DNA of 64,000 nucleotides from Ischnura elegans (Eukaryota > Arthropoda > Insecta > Odonata > Coenagrionidae). The stretch spans positions 42,141,644 to 42,205,643 of the forward strand of contig NC_060251.1 in the NCBI RefSeq assembly GCF_921293095.1, written 5' to 3'. The notes beneath the pieces are model-generated. The model did no database searches and was not told where the DNA came from. It was given only the letters and a program-made list of their open reading frames with translations. Numbering within the stretch: the stretch's first letter is position 1; every line of letters begins with the position of its first letter. Positions 21,153 to 30,323 of the stretch are shown here, in pieces. Made by a program: the position numbers and the translations under genes.

Positions 21153-24100
21153 AGAGTAGGGCAGAGTGTAGATATATTAGTGGGTTGAAAAATAAAGGGG
21201 TAAGTTCAAAACTTTTCACAGACAAAGATTCTTCCAGAAATGAGAATAGAGAAGTAGAGAGAAAAATCAGCGTTTCAGGTATTACATTTAAGCACGAGAA
21301 GCGTCAGTCGAGCAACACGTTCAAAGGCAGTCAAGGCTCAAGTCATTTTGATAGTGTGTCAATAAGACATGCATTTCCATTTATCAGCGGTATAGAGCCT
21401 GTGAATAGTCTATTCGACAAAAGCAAATCAGAATTATTCCCGAATCGCAATAATACTAGTTCCGAAGTTTTAATCGTGGCTGTGGTTAATTGCCGTAGTT
21501 TAAGAAATAAGATTCCCGAATTCCACCATTTAATTCATAGTACGAAGTGTAACGTCATTTTTGGAACAGAAAGTTGGCTAACAGATGATGATTCAGACAA
21601 TGAGATCTTCCCAAAATCGTTCACTGTTTATCGGAAAGATAGAATTAATCGAGTTGGGGGCGGAGTTTTTATAGCTGTAAAGAATTCAATCGTCAGCCAA
21701 GCGATAACCGTAACTGAGACCAGCGTTGAATCTGTGTGGTGTTTAATTAAATGTCCAAAATTCAAAACTATTTTATTATGTTCGTATTACAGACCACCTA
21801 ACTCAGATATAACGTCAATGTTGGATTTTCAAAATCAAATAAACAGCGTAGCATCCAAGTATCCTGAAAGAAACTTGATTGTGGGTGGAGATTTCAACGT
21901 ACCTTCTATAGATTGGGAGACTTATAGCTTCATTCCTGGTGGGAGGGATAAAGTGATCTGCGAGGCTTTATTACACACTTTCACATCTAATTCATTGTTT
22001 CAAATAGCATCCGCACCGAACAGAGGAGAAAATATTCTTGATTTATTAGCGACAAATATACCACATCAGGTAATAAACGTTGGCACTGTCGAAGGAATAA
22101 GTGACCATAGGGTAGTAACTGCAAAGTTTTCTCTAAATACCGCTGTAAACTTTAAAAAAGAGCGTAAAGTTTTCATTTTTAAAAGAGCTAATTTTGATGG
22201 GTTTAAGAGTCATATGAAAAATGCTTTCCCCGAGTTTCAAGAATCAGTATTAAAGTTAAATGTAGAGAATACTTGGAAAGCTTTTCTTTCGCTCGTAACT
22301 TCGGGAATAAATAGCTACATCCCTAGTAAAATAGTAAAAGAAGGCAGCGAACCGAGATGGTACGACGCGGAAGTGAGAAAATCATTGAGGCGACAGAGAG
22401 CGTGTCATGCTAAAATGAAAAAAGTCAGCACGGATTTATCCGCTAATGAACGCGAGCTAATAATTAAAAAATATAGGATGACTAAAGCCGCCACGAAGGA
22501 AGCGTTCAGGAATGCGTTCACGAATTTTAAAAGAAAAACACTAGTAGAGCAGTTACAGGATAACCCAAAAGCATTTTGGTCATATGTCAGGGAAGTTCAA
22601 GGTAAACGATCTACCGTATGTTCGCTGAGAAACGACAATGGAGATGTGTTGACAAGCAGTTACGATAAAGCCAATTTATTAAATTCCTACTTTAAGAGCG
22701 TGTTCACGGAGCCTTCCGAAAACTCACCCGGGACCGATGACAATCCCTGTATTCATAAGATGCCAGCTATTGACATTAGTACGCTAGGAATAGAAAATAT
22801 ATTGAAATCGCTTAGTCCAAATAAATCACCTGGTCCAGACGAAATCCCTTCTCGTGTATATAAAGAACTAGCCTCAGAACTTGCCCCCTACTTGCAGTTA
22901 ATATTCAGTAAATCCATCAAGCAACACGAAGTACCTAATGACTGGAAAATCGCTAATGTAACGCCTATATTTAAAAGTGGAGACAAGGAACAGCCATCTA
23001 ATTACAGGCCGATATCTTTAACGTCCATCTCTTGCAAAGTCATTGAACACATCGTAGTCAGCTCGGTAATGAAACACCTAGACGCGCAAAACTTATTAAT
23101 GGGAAATCAACATGGATTCAGGAAAAGCAGATCGTGCGAAACTCAGTTAGCGCTTTTCGCCCACGATATTTTAGTCTCCGGGGAAGACAACATTCCAGTA
23201 GACGCGATTTTTCTTGATTTCAAAAAGGCATTTGATAAAGTACCCCACGGAAAGTTAATATTAAAACTGAAATCTTATGGTCTAGACGAAGATGTCATTT
23301 CCTGGATTAGAGAATTTTTGAGCGACCGCGTCCAAAGAGTAGTATTAGACGGTGCAGTCTCCAATGAGGTTAGAGTGACTTCTGGCGTTCCTCAGGGTAG
23401 TGTCATTGGCCCACTCCTATTCCTTCTTTATATAAACGACATTGGCGAAGTAGTGCAGAGTAAGTTACGATTATTTGCAGACGACGCTGTAGTTTACAGA
23501 GAAATTCGTTCCAGCAAAGATATAGATGAACTAACGAATGACCTTGCTGCTATCCAAGCTTGGTGCGATGCTTGGCAGTTAGAATTAAATTTGGAAAAAT
23601 GCGTCGTAATGAATTTCTGGAAGAAGAATAACTCCCTACAGCGTAACTATGTCATTCGGGGCGCGCAGTTAAAGGCAGTTGAATCTGTGAAATATCTAGG
23701 GGTTAGACTCAATAATGATCTATCGTGGAATAAACATATTCGAGAAATAACCGGTCAAGCTAATCGTAAAATGGGTTTTGTCAAAAGAATATTAGGAAAG
23801 TGCGACGACAAAGTGAGAGAAATTAGCTACTTTTCCCTCGTTAGACCACATTTGGAATACGCTTCCAGTGTTTGGGACCCTCATGAAAAAGGCTTAATAA
23901 CAGAGTTAGAACGCGTGCAAAGAAGAGCTGCCAGGTATGTGAAAGGTCGTTACGATAGTCTTGTTAGTGTAACTGACCTCTTAGATAAACTCGGATGGGA
24001 ATCTCTGTCGGACCGTAGATTGAAAAATAGACTAAACCTTTTAGATAAATTCAAGAGCAGTGTCTTTTCTGACGAAGTTAACCATATCTTGCGGACGCCA

Positions 24101-24229
24101 ACGTACTACGGAAGATCAGATCATATAAATAAAATAAGAGAGATAGATTGCAGAACAGACAGATTCCGAATGTCATTTTTTCCACGATCAATAAGAGATT
24201 ATAACGGCAGCAATAGAACGCGTAAATAG
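21146..24229 (+). CDS. CR1-type ORF2, AP-endonuclease and reverse transcriptase
   Basis: The frame is open from 21,137. Counting from the TTG at 21,185, the product is 1,014 residues. Residues 96-316 are an exonuclease/endonuclease/phosphatase fold: VNCRSL (101-106), TESWL (128-132), GDFNVP (235-240) and SDHRVV (306-311). Residues about 540-870 are reverse transcriptase: SPGPDEIP (548-555), FLDFKKAFDKV (676-686), SGVPQGSV (733-740) and the catalytic FADD box (LFADDAVVY, 763-771). The C-terminal 140 residues are conserved in all truncated copies (LGWESL, YYGRSDH, FFPRSIRDYNGS). The protein would nick target DNA and prime reverse transcription in the nucleus. The first in-frame ATG is at 21,818, after two endonuclease active-site motifs. 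An AUG-started protein would therefore lack a working endonuclease, so entry by frameshift or a non-AUG start is likely. A frameshift fusion would be about 1,367 residues. Confidence 0.93.
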   Translation, partial: RVESRAECRYISGLKNKGVSSKLFTDKDSSRNENREVERKISVSGITFKHEKRQSSNTFKGSQGSSHFDSVSIRHAFPFISGIEPVNSLFDKSKSELFPNRNNTSSEVLIVAVVNCRSLRNKIPEFHHLIHSTKCNVIFGTESWLTDDDSDNEIFPKSFTVYRKDRINRVGGGVFIAVKNSIVSQAITVTETSVESVWCLIKCPKFKTILLCSYYRPPNSDITSMLDFQNQINSVASKYPERNLIVGGDFNVPSIDWETYSFIPGGRDKVICEALLHTFTSNSLFQIASAPNRGENILDLLATNIPHQVINVGTVEGISDHRVVTAKFSLNTAVNFKKERKVFIFKRANFDGFKSHMKNAFPEFQESVLKLNVENTWKAFLSLVTSGINSYIPSKIVKEGSEPRWYDAEVRKSLRRQRACHAKMKKVSTDLSANERELIIKKYRMTKAATKEAFRNAFTNFKRKTLVEQLQDNPKAFWSYVREVQGKRSTVCSLRNDNGDVLTSSYDKANLLNSYFKSVFTEPSENSPGTDDNPCIHKMPAIDISTLGIENILKSLSPNKSPGPDEIPSRVYKELASELAPYLQLIFSKSIKQHEVPNDWKIANVTPIFKSGDKEQPSNYRPISLTSISCKVIEHIVVSSVMKHLDAQNLLMGNQHGFRKSRSCETQLALFAHDILVSGEDNIPVDAIFLDFKKAFDKVPHGKLILKLKSYGLDEDVISWIREFLSDRVQRVVLDGAVSNEVRVTSGVPQGSVIGPLLFLLYINDIGEVVQSKLRLFADDAVVYREIRSSKDIDELTNDLAAIQAWCDAWQLELNLEKCVVMNFWKKNNSLQRNYVIRGAQLKAVESVKYLGVRLNNDLSWNKHIREITGQANRKMGFVKRILGKCDDKVREISYFSLVRPHLEYASSVWDPHEKGLITELERVQRRAARYVKGRYDSLVSVTDLLDKLGWESLSDRRLKNRLNLLDKFKSSVFSDEVNHILRTPTYYGRSDHINKIREIDCRTDRFRMSFFPRSIRDYNGSNRTRK

Positions 24230-24369
24230 ATTGCATGACTTGTAGTGTAGCCTACTAACCTATGTAAAACTTACTGCATGTTTCTGAATTTCTATTCTAT
24301 ATTCTATTTCTAACAGCATATAGTAGTATAGTTTGTTATTATACGGGACGTTTCTTGGACGGTGTGGTG

Positions 24370-24474
24370 TGCATGTGGGAGTCCAAATGCATGCTGCATG
24401 CTGGTGATTGATCACCCCCTGCCAAACACCCTAGAGGTGGCTCGCAGGGTAATTTGTAGATGTAGATGTAGATG
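24370..24474 (+). other. CR1 3' recognition tail: two hairpins plus (TGTAGA)n
   Basis: First hairpin: GGTGAT and ATCACC with a TG loop (24,402-24,415). Second hairpin: outer arms CCCTGC (24,417-24,422) and GCAGGG (24,444-24,449), inner arms CACC and GGTG, loop CTAGA, and 4-nt internal loops. Then TAATT and the terminal microsatellite. In related LINEs the RT recognises such a 3' stem-loop; that role is inferred here. Confidence 0.8.
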
Positions 24475-24716
24475 TAAATCAACATAATATCCTGCAGGCC
24501 ACCTCGAGGGTGTTTGGCAGGGGTGATCAATCACCACCATGCGGCATGCAATTGGATTCCCACATGCACACCACACGGTACAAAAAACGCTACTCATACT
24601 AAAAAATTATACTACCGAATTCATTCAAAGGCAAAACATGCCAAATACTCATTAAGTATTTCTGCCAATAAAGCTAGAACACACAAAACATAGTGTTAGA
24701 AATATTAAGAAAAAGT
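24475..24716 (-). mobile_element. CR1-type LINE 3' end (subfamily 2), tail to tail with the intact element
   Basis: The minus-strand tail begins directly after the intact element's microsatellite. Its 3' UTR (24,600-24,700) matches the subfamily-2 copy at 11,560-11,690. It is truncated near 24,712. Confidence 0.8.
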
Positions 24717-25092
24717 ACCCTGCGAGCCACGTATAGGGTGTCTGGCAGGGTGATCAATCACCAGCATGCAATTGGATTCCCACATGCACACCCCACGGTC
24801 CAAAAAAACGTAATGCTTACTTAAAAATTATACTGCCACATGCTTTTAGAAGTAATTATAAAATTCGGAAACATGCATTAAAGTATACATAAGTTAGTAG
24901 GCTACTCTGCAAAGTCATCTAACCTATTTGTGAGTTCTAACGCTGCCATTATAATCTCTTATTAATCGTGGAAAAAAGACATTCTGACTTTGTCTGTTCA
25001 ACAGTCTACCTCTGCTTTTATTTACATGATCTGATCTACCGTAGTATGTTGGCGTTCGTAAGATGTTGTTAACTTCGTCAGACACTGCTCTT
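24717..25092 (-). pseudogene. CR1-type LINE, 5'-truncated copy
   Basis: A second minus-strand tail follows at ACCCTGCGAGCC, then a 3' UTR and a short ORF2 C-terminus with several changes (NILRTPTYYGRSDH-like). It is cut near 25,092. Confidence 0.8.
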
Positions 25093-26465
25093 TTACCCAG
25101 AATCTTCGTTTCCACCTCCGACTCGTGGCTCATCCTCAGGTCTGCTAATGTTTTTTCAAGGAAATTGGCCTTCCTATATACTTATTTACTTATCTGTAAG
25201 AAGGCAAACTTCCTCGAATCGACATTCAGTAACCCAGAGAACGAATCCTGAGTCGGAGATCGGAACCTTGGCAGAAATTAAGTTTTTAACCCGGTTGGAA
25301 TCCCGAGAGAAGTTTACCCACATAATCAGGACTCATGTGGGAGAAAATTTTCACCTAGGTCTCTGAGGTAGCCGAATTGTTAGACAAAATTAATATCCGT
25401 TCATGCCATAATTTTGGTAAGTCAAGAAAAGAAGCCAAGAAAATTGGAAGAGGTTTTATTGGCAATTATTTCTTTTTATTAAAACTGCATCTGTTCAATC
25501 GTTTCGTCTTCGAGTAGCTGCGCATCTCCATTTATTTACGTAGGTTAATGCATTCAATCGCAAGGCTGAAGTCATGAAATTATTAGCGCGTAGTAAGTAA
25601 ATAGACTTTTCGAACAGTGTTTAAGATTAACGATAATGAGCTCTCTTGTTCTGCGCAGTAACCCTCTTCTAAAAAGGCGCTTTGTGTCGAGGCTACTTTA
25701 GACGTGCGCTTCTCATGAATGACTTTTACAGTGTTTTCAAATACTCTTCTGAACTTCATGCTTTGAAAAAAAATCATTAGTGCAAAAAATATCGAGGAAG
25801 TGTTTCATTCATATGTCAATTCTCTATCCCACTTTTTCTGTTGTTTCCAGAGAGGTTAGGGAAGAGAGTATAAGAGAATGTCTCATTTGAGTTGTATTTA
25901 TTAATATTCAATTGTTTTTATGCGAGTAATCAAATAGATTGCATATAATTGAAATAAAAACCATTAGAATTTATTTTCATCTTCATCATTGGTCAGCAAT
26001 CAGAGGTTTGAATTGACGCAGCTTACCATTTTTAGCGACAAAAATTTTTATAATCTGAGTAATTTCTCGCAAGCACCGCCACCCGCAGTTTCTTCCACTC
26101 CTACGCTATTTTATGAATTTCTTTATAGGCTAATTCATAACCCAATCCATGCAACCCGGGTGAGCTCAGCTTTTACAGCAATGAATATCAGTGTGTGAGT
26201 AATCTGGATGAGGATCGAATTGATGTTATTGATGACGCGAGAGGAGAGCTGACGGAAGTTGGGTGCAGAGGATAAATGTGTATGCTGGTGCAGACATGCG
26301 GGTATTCTTATTGAGGGTGGCTCATTGGAGAGCACCTAGTATTTGATGAAAACGGAAGTGGGATTTGGCTGGCGTTGCAGGGGGAAGGAAGCCCGGGGAA
26401 CGCATGATGCAGTGCCTGTAAAGAGATAGTTCACCTTGGAATAAGTTAAACATCTACATCAACAT
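25093..26465. other. No gene; LINE-tail-like segment at ~25,977-26,030
   Basis: TCATCATTGGTCAGCAATC and a following GTTTGAATTGACGCAGCT resemble the 3' region at 58,090-58,160 (CATCATCACTGGTCAAC, GGTTTGATGCAGCT). Both are probably ends of another LINE or SINE family. The rest is unassigned. Confidence 0.4.
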
Positions 26466-26466
26466 A

Positions 26467-26878
26467 TCACCTTTTCTGACGAAGTTAACCATATCTCGCG
26501 GACGCCAACGTACTACGGAAGATCAGATCATATAAATAAAATAAGAGAGATAGATTGCAGAACAGACAGATTCCGAATGTCATTTTTTCCACGATCAATA
26601 AGAGATTATAACGGCAGCAATAGAACTCGTAAATAGATTGCATGACTTGTAGTGTAGCCTACTAACCTATGTAAAACTTAATGCATGTTTCTGAATTTCT
26701 ATTCTATATTCTATTTCTAACAGCATATAGTAGTATAGTTTGTTATTATACGGGACGTTTTTTGGACGGTGTGGTGTGCATGTGGGAGTCCAAATGCATG
26801 CTGCATGCTGGTGATTGATCACCCCCTGCCAAACACCCTAGAGGTGGCTCGCAGGGTATTATGTAGATGTAGATGTAG
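26467..26878 (+). pseudogene. CR1-type LINE, 5'-truncated copy
   Basis: Starts in the ORF2 C-terminus (FSDEVNHI), runs through the stop near 26,636 and the full 3' UTR, and ends in (TGTAGA)n at 26,863-26,879. It is almost identical to the intact element. The 5' junction follows ACATCTACATCAACAT, an inverted microsatellite-like target. Confidence 0.9.
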
Positions 26879-26925
26879 ATCACCCTGCGAGCTATTCCAG
26901 AGGTGTTTGGCAGGGGGGTGGGTAT
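26879..26925 (-). mobile_element. CR1-type LINE tail fragment, tail to tail with the previous copy
   Basis: ACCCTGCGAGC through TGTTTGGCAGGGGGG is the complement of the hairpin region, broken off after about 45 bp. Confidence 0.7.
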
Positions 26926-27145
26926 TGTTGCATAACATGCAAAACGTCACCTATGTCCTTGAAAATGAAAAATCATCCCTTAAAACGTCCACATATAGGC
27001 GGGAGGTCAAGTTCACTAAATTGAGTACTAAATATTGTATAGAAATTTAAAATGCGCACTGAAGGTTGTAATCGAAGTGAAGAAAACATAAAATATGAAA
27101 TGATGAAAAAGAGAAAAGCATTCTCGATAGTTGTGCGGCTATTCA

Positions 27146-27856
27146 TCTACATCTACATAATACCCTGCGAGCCACCTCTAGGGTGTTTGGCAGGGGGTGA
27201 TCAATCACCAGCATGCAGCATGCATTTGGACTCCCACATGCACACCACACCGTCAAAAAAACGTCCCGCATAATAACAAACTATACTACTATATGCTGTT
27301 AGAAATAATAATTGAATTAAGAAACACGCATTGATTTTTACATAGGTTAGTAGGCTACACTACAAGTCATGAAATCTATTTACGCGTTCTATTGCTGCCG
27401 TTATAATCTCTTATTGATCGTGGAAAAAATGACAATCGGAATCTGTCTGTTCTACAATCCATCTCTCTCACTTTATTTATATGATCTGATCTTCCGTAGT
27501 ATGCTGGCGTCCGTAAGATATGGTTAACTTCGTCAGAAAAGACACTTCTCTTGAATTTATCTAAAGGGTTTAGTCTATTTTTCAATCTACGGTCCGACAG
27601 AGATTCCCATCCGAGTTTAACTAAGAGGTCAGTTACACTAACAAGACTATCGTAACGACCTTACACATACCTGGCAGCTCTTCTCTGCACGCGTTCTAAC
27701 TCATTTATTAAGCCTTTTTCATGAGGGTCCCAAGCACTGGCAGCGTATTCCAAATGTGGTCTAACGAAGGAAAAGTAGCAAATTTCTCTCACTTGGTCGT
27801 CCCACTTCCCCAACATTCTTTTAACAAAACCCATTTTACGATTAGCTTGACCGGGA
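27146..27856 (-). pseudogene. CR1-type LINE, 5'-truncated copy
   Basis: The tail starts at CATCTACATCTACATAATACC. The ORF2 C-terminus continues upward about as far as the QANRKMGFVKR region, ending near 27,856. Small changes break the frame near 27,620 and 27,665. Confidence 0.88.
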
Positions 27857-27914
27857 AATTAATGAAAAAGTTGACGCCGTGTGATCACAATGGAGACAAG
27901 AAAATATAAAGACA

Positions 27915-27990
27915 TCACGGAGCCTTGAACCCTGGTCCCCCGGGTGGTAGCCGTAATCGCTGACCACTACTCCACCTGACCCTCCTATTA
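27915..27990 (-). repeat. tRNA-like sequence, probably a SINE head
   Basis: On the minus strand GGAGTAGTGGTCAGCG is an A-box-like start, and CAGGGTTCAAGGCTCC is a B box about 35 nt later. The arms do not fold into a clean cloverleaf, so it is treated as a tRNA-derived repeat or tRNA pseudogene. Confidence 0.5.
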
Positions 27991-28296
27991 ATGTAATGAA
28001 TTCCGAATGATTTCCAATTATCTGTTAAAATTCGGAGGTATGAATGAAATATTTTATCTTCTAGCTCTGCAGCCTATTTCCTTAACTTCCTTTCGTAACC
28101 CTTTCTCTACCGCATAGCGACGGAACACTGAGGATGATTTGCATGAGAGAAAATTGATGCTCCGAATTCCCTCAATAAGCTCAGCTAATTTTTTACTCAA
28201 ACATCGCTCTCACTGCACCGCTTACATTTTGCGCTTTATCCTGGTGGATCATTTGCTTAAAGCTAACGTTGCCGTTTAGAAATTTCCAGGGTACGT

Positions 28297-28345
28297 CTAC
28301 ATAACACCCCGCGAGCCACCTCAAGAGTGTTTGGCAGGGGATGAG
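28297..28345 (-). mobile_element. CR1-type LINE tail fragment
   Basis: ACACCCCGCGAGCCACCTC is the complement of a tail with outer arms CCCTGC/GCGGGG (one G.U) and inner arms CACT/GGTG (one G.U), so pairing is kept by wobbles. Confidence 0.65.
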
Positions 28346-29094
28346 TTTACACATACATGAAGCGTGCAGTGACCTACGTACTCGCAGTCATCGGAAAAAA
28401 ACAGCAACTATGCACATGACCTCGGTGTGAGCAATATCCAATCATGCATTAAATCAACCATTTCTAATATGTACCTGTCTCTCAGCCGTGAGAAGTAGAA
28501 TTAAGTGACCATCTGAGCCATACGAAATATTTCGCTGACTGTTAGATTGCAAGTCATAATATATATGCCATCGTGATTTTAAATGAATTTTGGTACACGT
28601 AACGGTTTTGTTCGCATTTTAACGAACGCTTTGTGAAAATCAATGCACCGTATATAATGACAATTTTTTTTTAAATTTAATGTCTCTCTCAAGCTAAGAA
28701 ATTATTTAACAGTAGGAATTTATAGAAGCATTCTCGGGTCATGTGAAGGCTTTTTTTCAGGTTACCCCTCACCGCTATTTCATTTTATTATGTTCATCCG
28801 AAAAAGTAAAATTTTTATATTTGAGATATAAGAGAATGTCGACGATTGTTTACTTTCTATGCCCTGAAAAGTTCCAGATATTGGCTTAATTTTCAAACAA
28901 GTAATTCGGAGCATTAAATCAGGGCGCTATAGTCGGAGTGATATTAATAGGATTAATGGCGTCACTCGATAGGAATACCCATTGCATGTTTTTTTCCATA
29001 GTTCTAACCTTGCATGTATTTGCTATAGGAATTACTAACACTTGGCAAGTTTTTTTTATGAATATGCATGTATATTTTGCTAGTATGCGTAATA
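28346..29094. other. No recognisable gene
   Basis: AT-rich sequence. Two 68- to 77-codon overlapping frames have no family resemblance. Confidence 0.4.
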
Positions 29095-29097
29095 TTT

Positions 29098-29198
29098 CTT
29101 GCGGTGTGCATGTGGCTGTCCTCTTGCATGCTGCATGTTGGTGATTGGTCACCCCCTGCCAAACACCCTAGAGGTGGCTCGCAGGGTATTATATAGAT
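29098..29198 (+). mobile_element. CR1-type LINE 3' tail fragment
   Basis: Starts CTTGCGGTGTGCATGTGG, then both hairpins and TATTATATAGATA. It is truncated to the last 100 bp. Confidence 0.75.
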
Positions 29199-29439
29199 AC
29201 TTCAGCCACGAGGAACGCATAAGAGATAGTTCAGTTCTTCGCGTGGGAAATGTTAAAGATGACCGTGTACATGAGATTTTCACCGTCCAAAATCCTACAA
29301 ATCACTCGCCAAGATTCCACGAGAATGGTAGCGCAAGAAAGGAGATGAGATGAGCCGCTAACCGTTCTTCTCAACATCCAGGTGCGCCTTTTCTGAGGGG
29401 ACAACGACGCTAAGCTGGATCCAGCCCGACCAGGTTTTG

Positions 29440-30200
29440 CCTCAAAATCCTCACACTCTCCAAAGTCCTTCCCTCATCCCCCCCCCTGGTTTTATAACCT
29501 TGGCCTCCCTCGCCGGAAGGGGGCGTTGGTGCTAGTGCACCCGCGAGGGGCGGGTGCGACCGTACCTTCTCTCTCTCTCCCGCCAACAATCGGAACGTCC
29601 CCACAAGCCCCTTCCCCTACTCTCTCTCTAGCTAGGTCTTTGGAAAGCAAAGGCGGGAGGAGAGCTGGGGCGACTGCCAGGTAGCTCAGCAGCTAACCGA
29701 GCCACTACGCTTTCCCCTCTCGCAAGCAGCCGCTTTCGAAGGAGCGGAGGGGAGAGTGGCCTCACTCCTCTGCCCCCTCTTCTCCCTCCCCTTCTTGCCT
29801 CACTCCAGTCTCGTACTCCCCTATCGCTTGCACCCCATACCCCCGGACCCTTTTTCGTGCCGTCCCCGGGAGGGGAGGTAGGGGAGAATTTGCCTTCTCC
29901 TCGCCACAGTTCCCCCACTTCCCGGCAGAGCTGGTCCGTCGCTTCAACCCAGGGCGTCCTTTACAAGCGCCCAGGAAAGCGCCTTCGACTGTCGCGTTGG
30001 AAGCCTATCCCGAGTCGTCGCGCCGACTTCTGCCGTTTCGGTCACGGTCTCCCGTTGTGTCGTGTGTGTCCCAAGAGTGCATTCCTTCGTGCGTGTGTGG
30101 TGTTGGTGGTCAGTGTTTTCTGCCTTCGTTCAGTGTGATGTGCCCCTCGGATTACGGTGCCACGATGGCGTGAAATGCACAGGATGTGATCTTAAAAGGA
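29440..30200 (+). promoter_or_regulatory. CpG- and GC-rich promoter candidate
   Basis: About 700 bp with many CpGs, CT-rich runs (CTCTCTCTCTC at 29,560-29,640) and GC boxes such as GAGGGGCGGG. It contrasts sharply with the AT-rich surroundings. TCAGTG words at about 30,110 and 30,130 resemble insect initiators. It lies 10 kb upstream of the sphingomyelin synthase coding start on the same strand, with no other gene between, so it is the likely promoter. This is inferred. Confidence 0.5.
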
Positions 30201-30323
30201 CGATGGATTTAAAATAGTGATATGCCGCTGAGGACTCGTCGGTTTCGAATAATTCACCCGAACGAATATGAAAATTCCGACCGCTTCCGTTACCATTGCG
30301 GCCCTGCCGACACTCGTCCGAAG
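30110..30323 (+). other. Candidate non-coding first exon of the sphingomyelin synthase gene
   Basis: The sequence CCGAAG|GTAAAG puts a good splice donor at 30,324. Joining CGAAG to the acceptor at 39,986 places A at -3 and G at +4 of the coding ATG, a strong start context. A 34-codon upstream frame from 30,222 would run out of frame with the main ORF. No transcript evidence is available. Confidence 0.4.

Larger units (their letters stand above)
19422..24474 (+). mobile_element. CR1/L2-type LINE, apparently full length and intact
   Basis: The element has a roughly 0.7-kb 5' UTR with a 75-bp tandem duplication, ORF1 (20,127-21,152), ORF2 (open to 24,229), a 3' UTR, two short hairpins and a (TGTAGA)3 end. 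The esterase ORF1, the AP-endonuclease and RT order of ORF2, and the short-repeat 3' end without poly(A) are characteristic of CR1-superfamily LINEs. Both ORFs lack internal stops and a close relative sits at 16,521, so this copy may be active or recently so. The exact 5' end is uncertain; it lies between 19,418 and about 19,850. No target duplication could be defined. Confidence 0.9.

Noticed and set aside
21185..21187. TTG as the real ORF2 start
   Set aside because: It is only the first near-cognate codon of the frame. Poor reason to prefer it over frameshift entry, since the frame is already open from 21,137.
27915..27990. Intact tRNA gene
   Set aside because: A and B boxes are present but no clean cloverleaf closes; more likely a SINE head or tRNA pseudogene.
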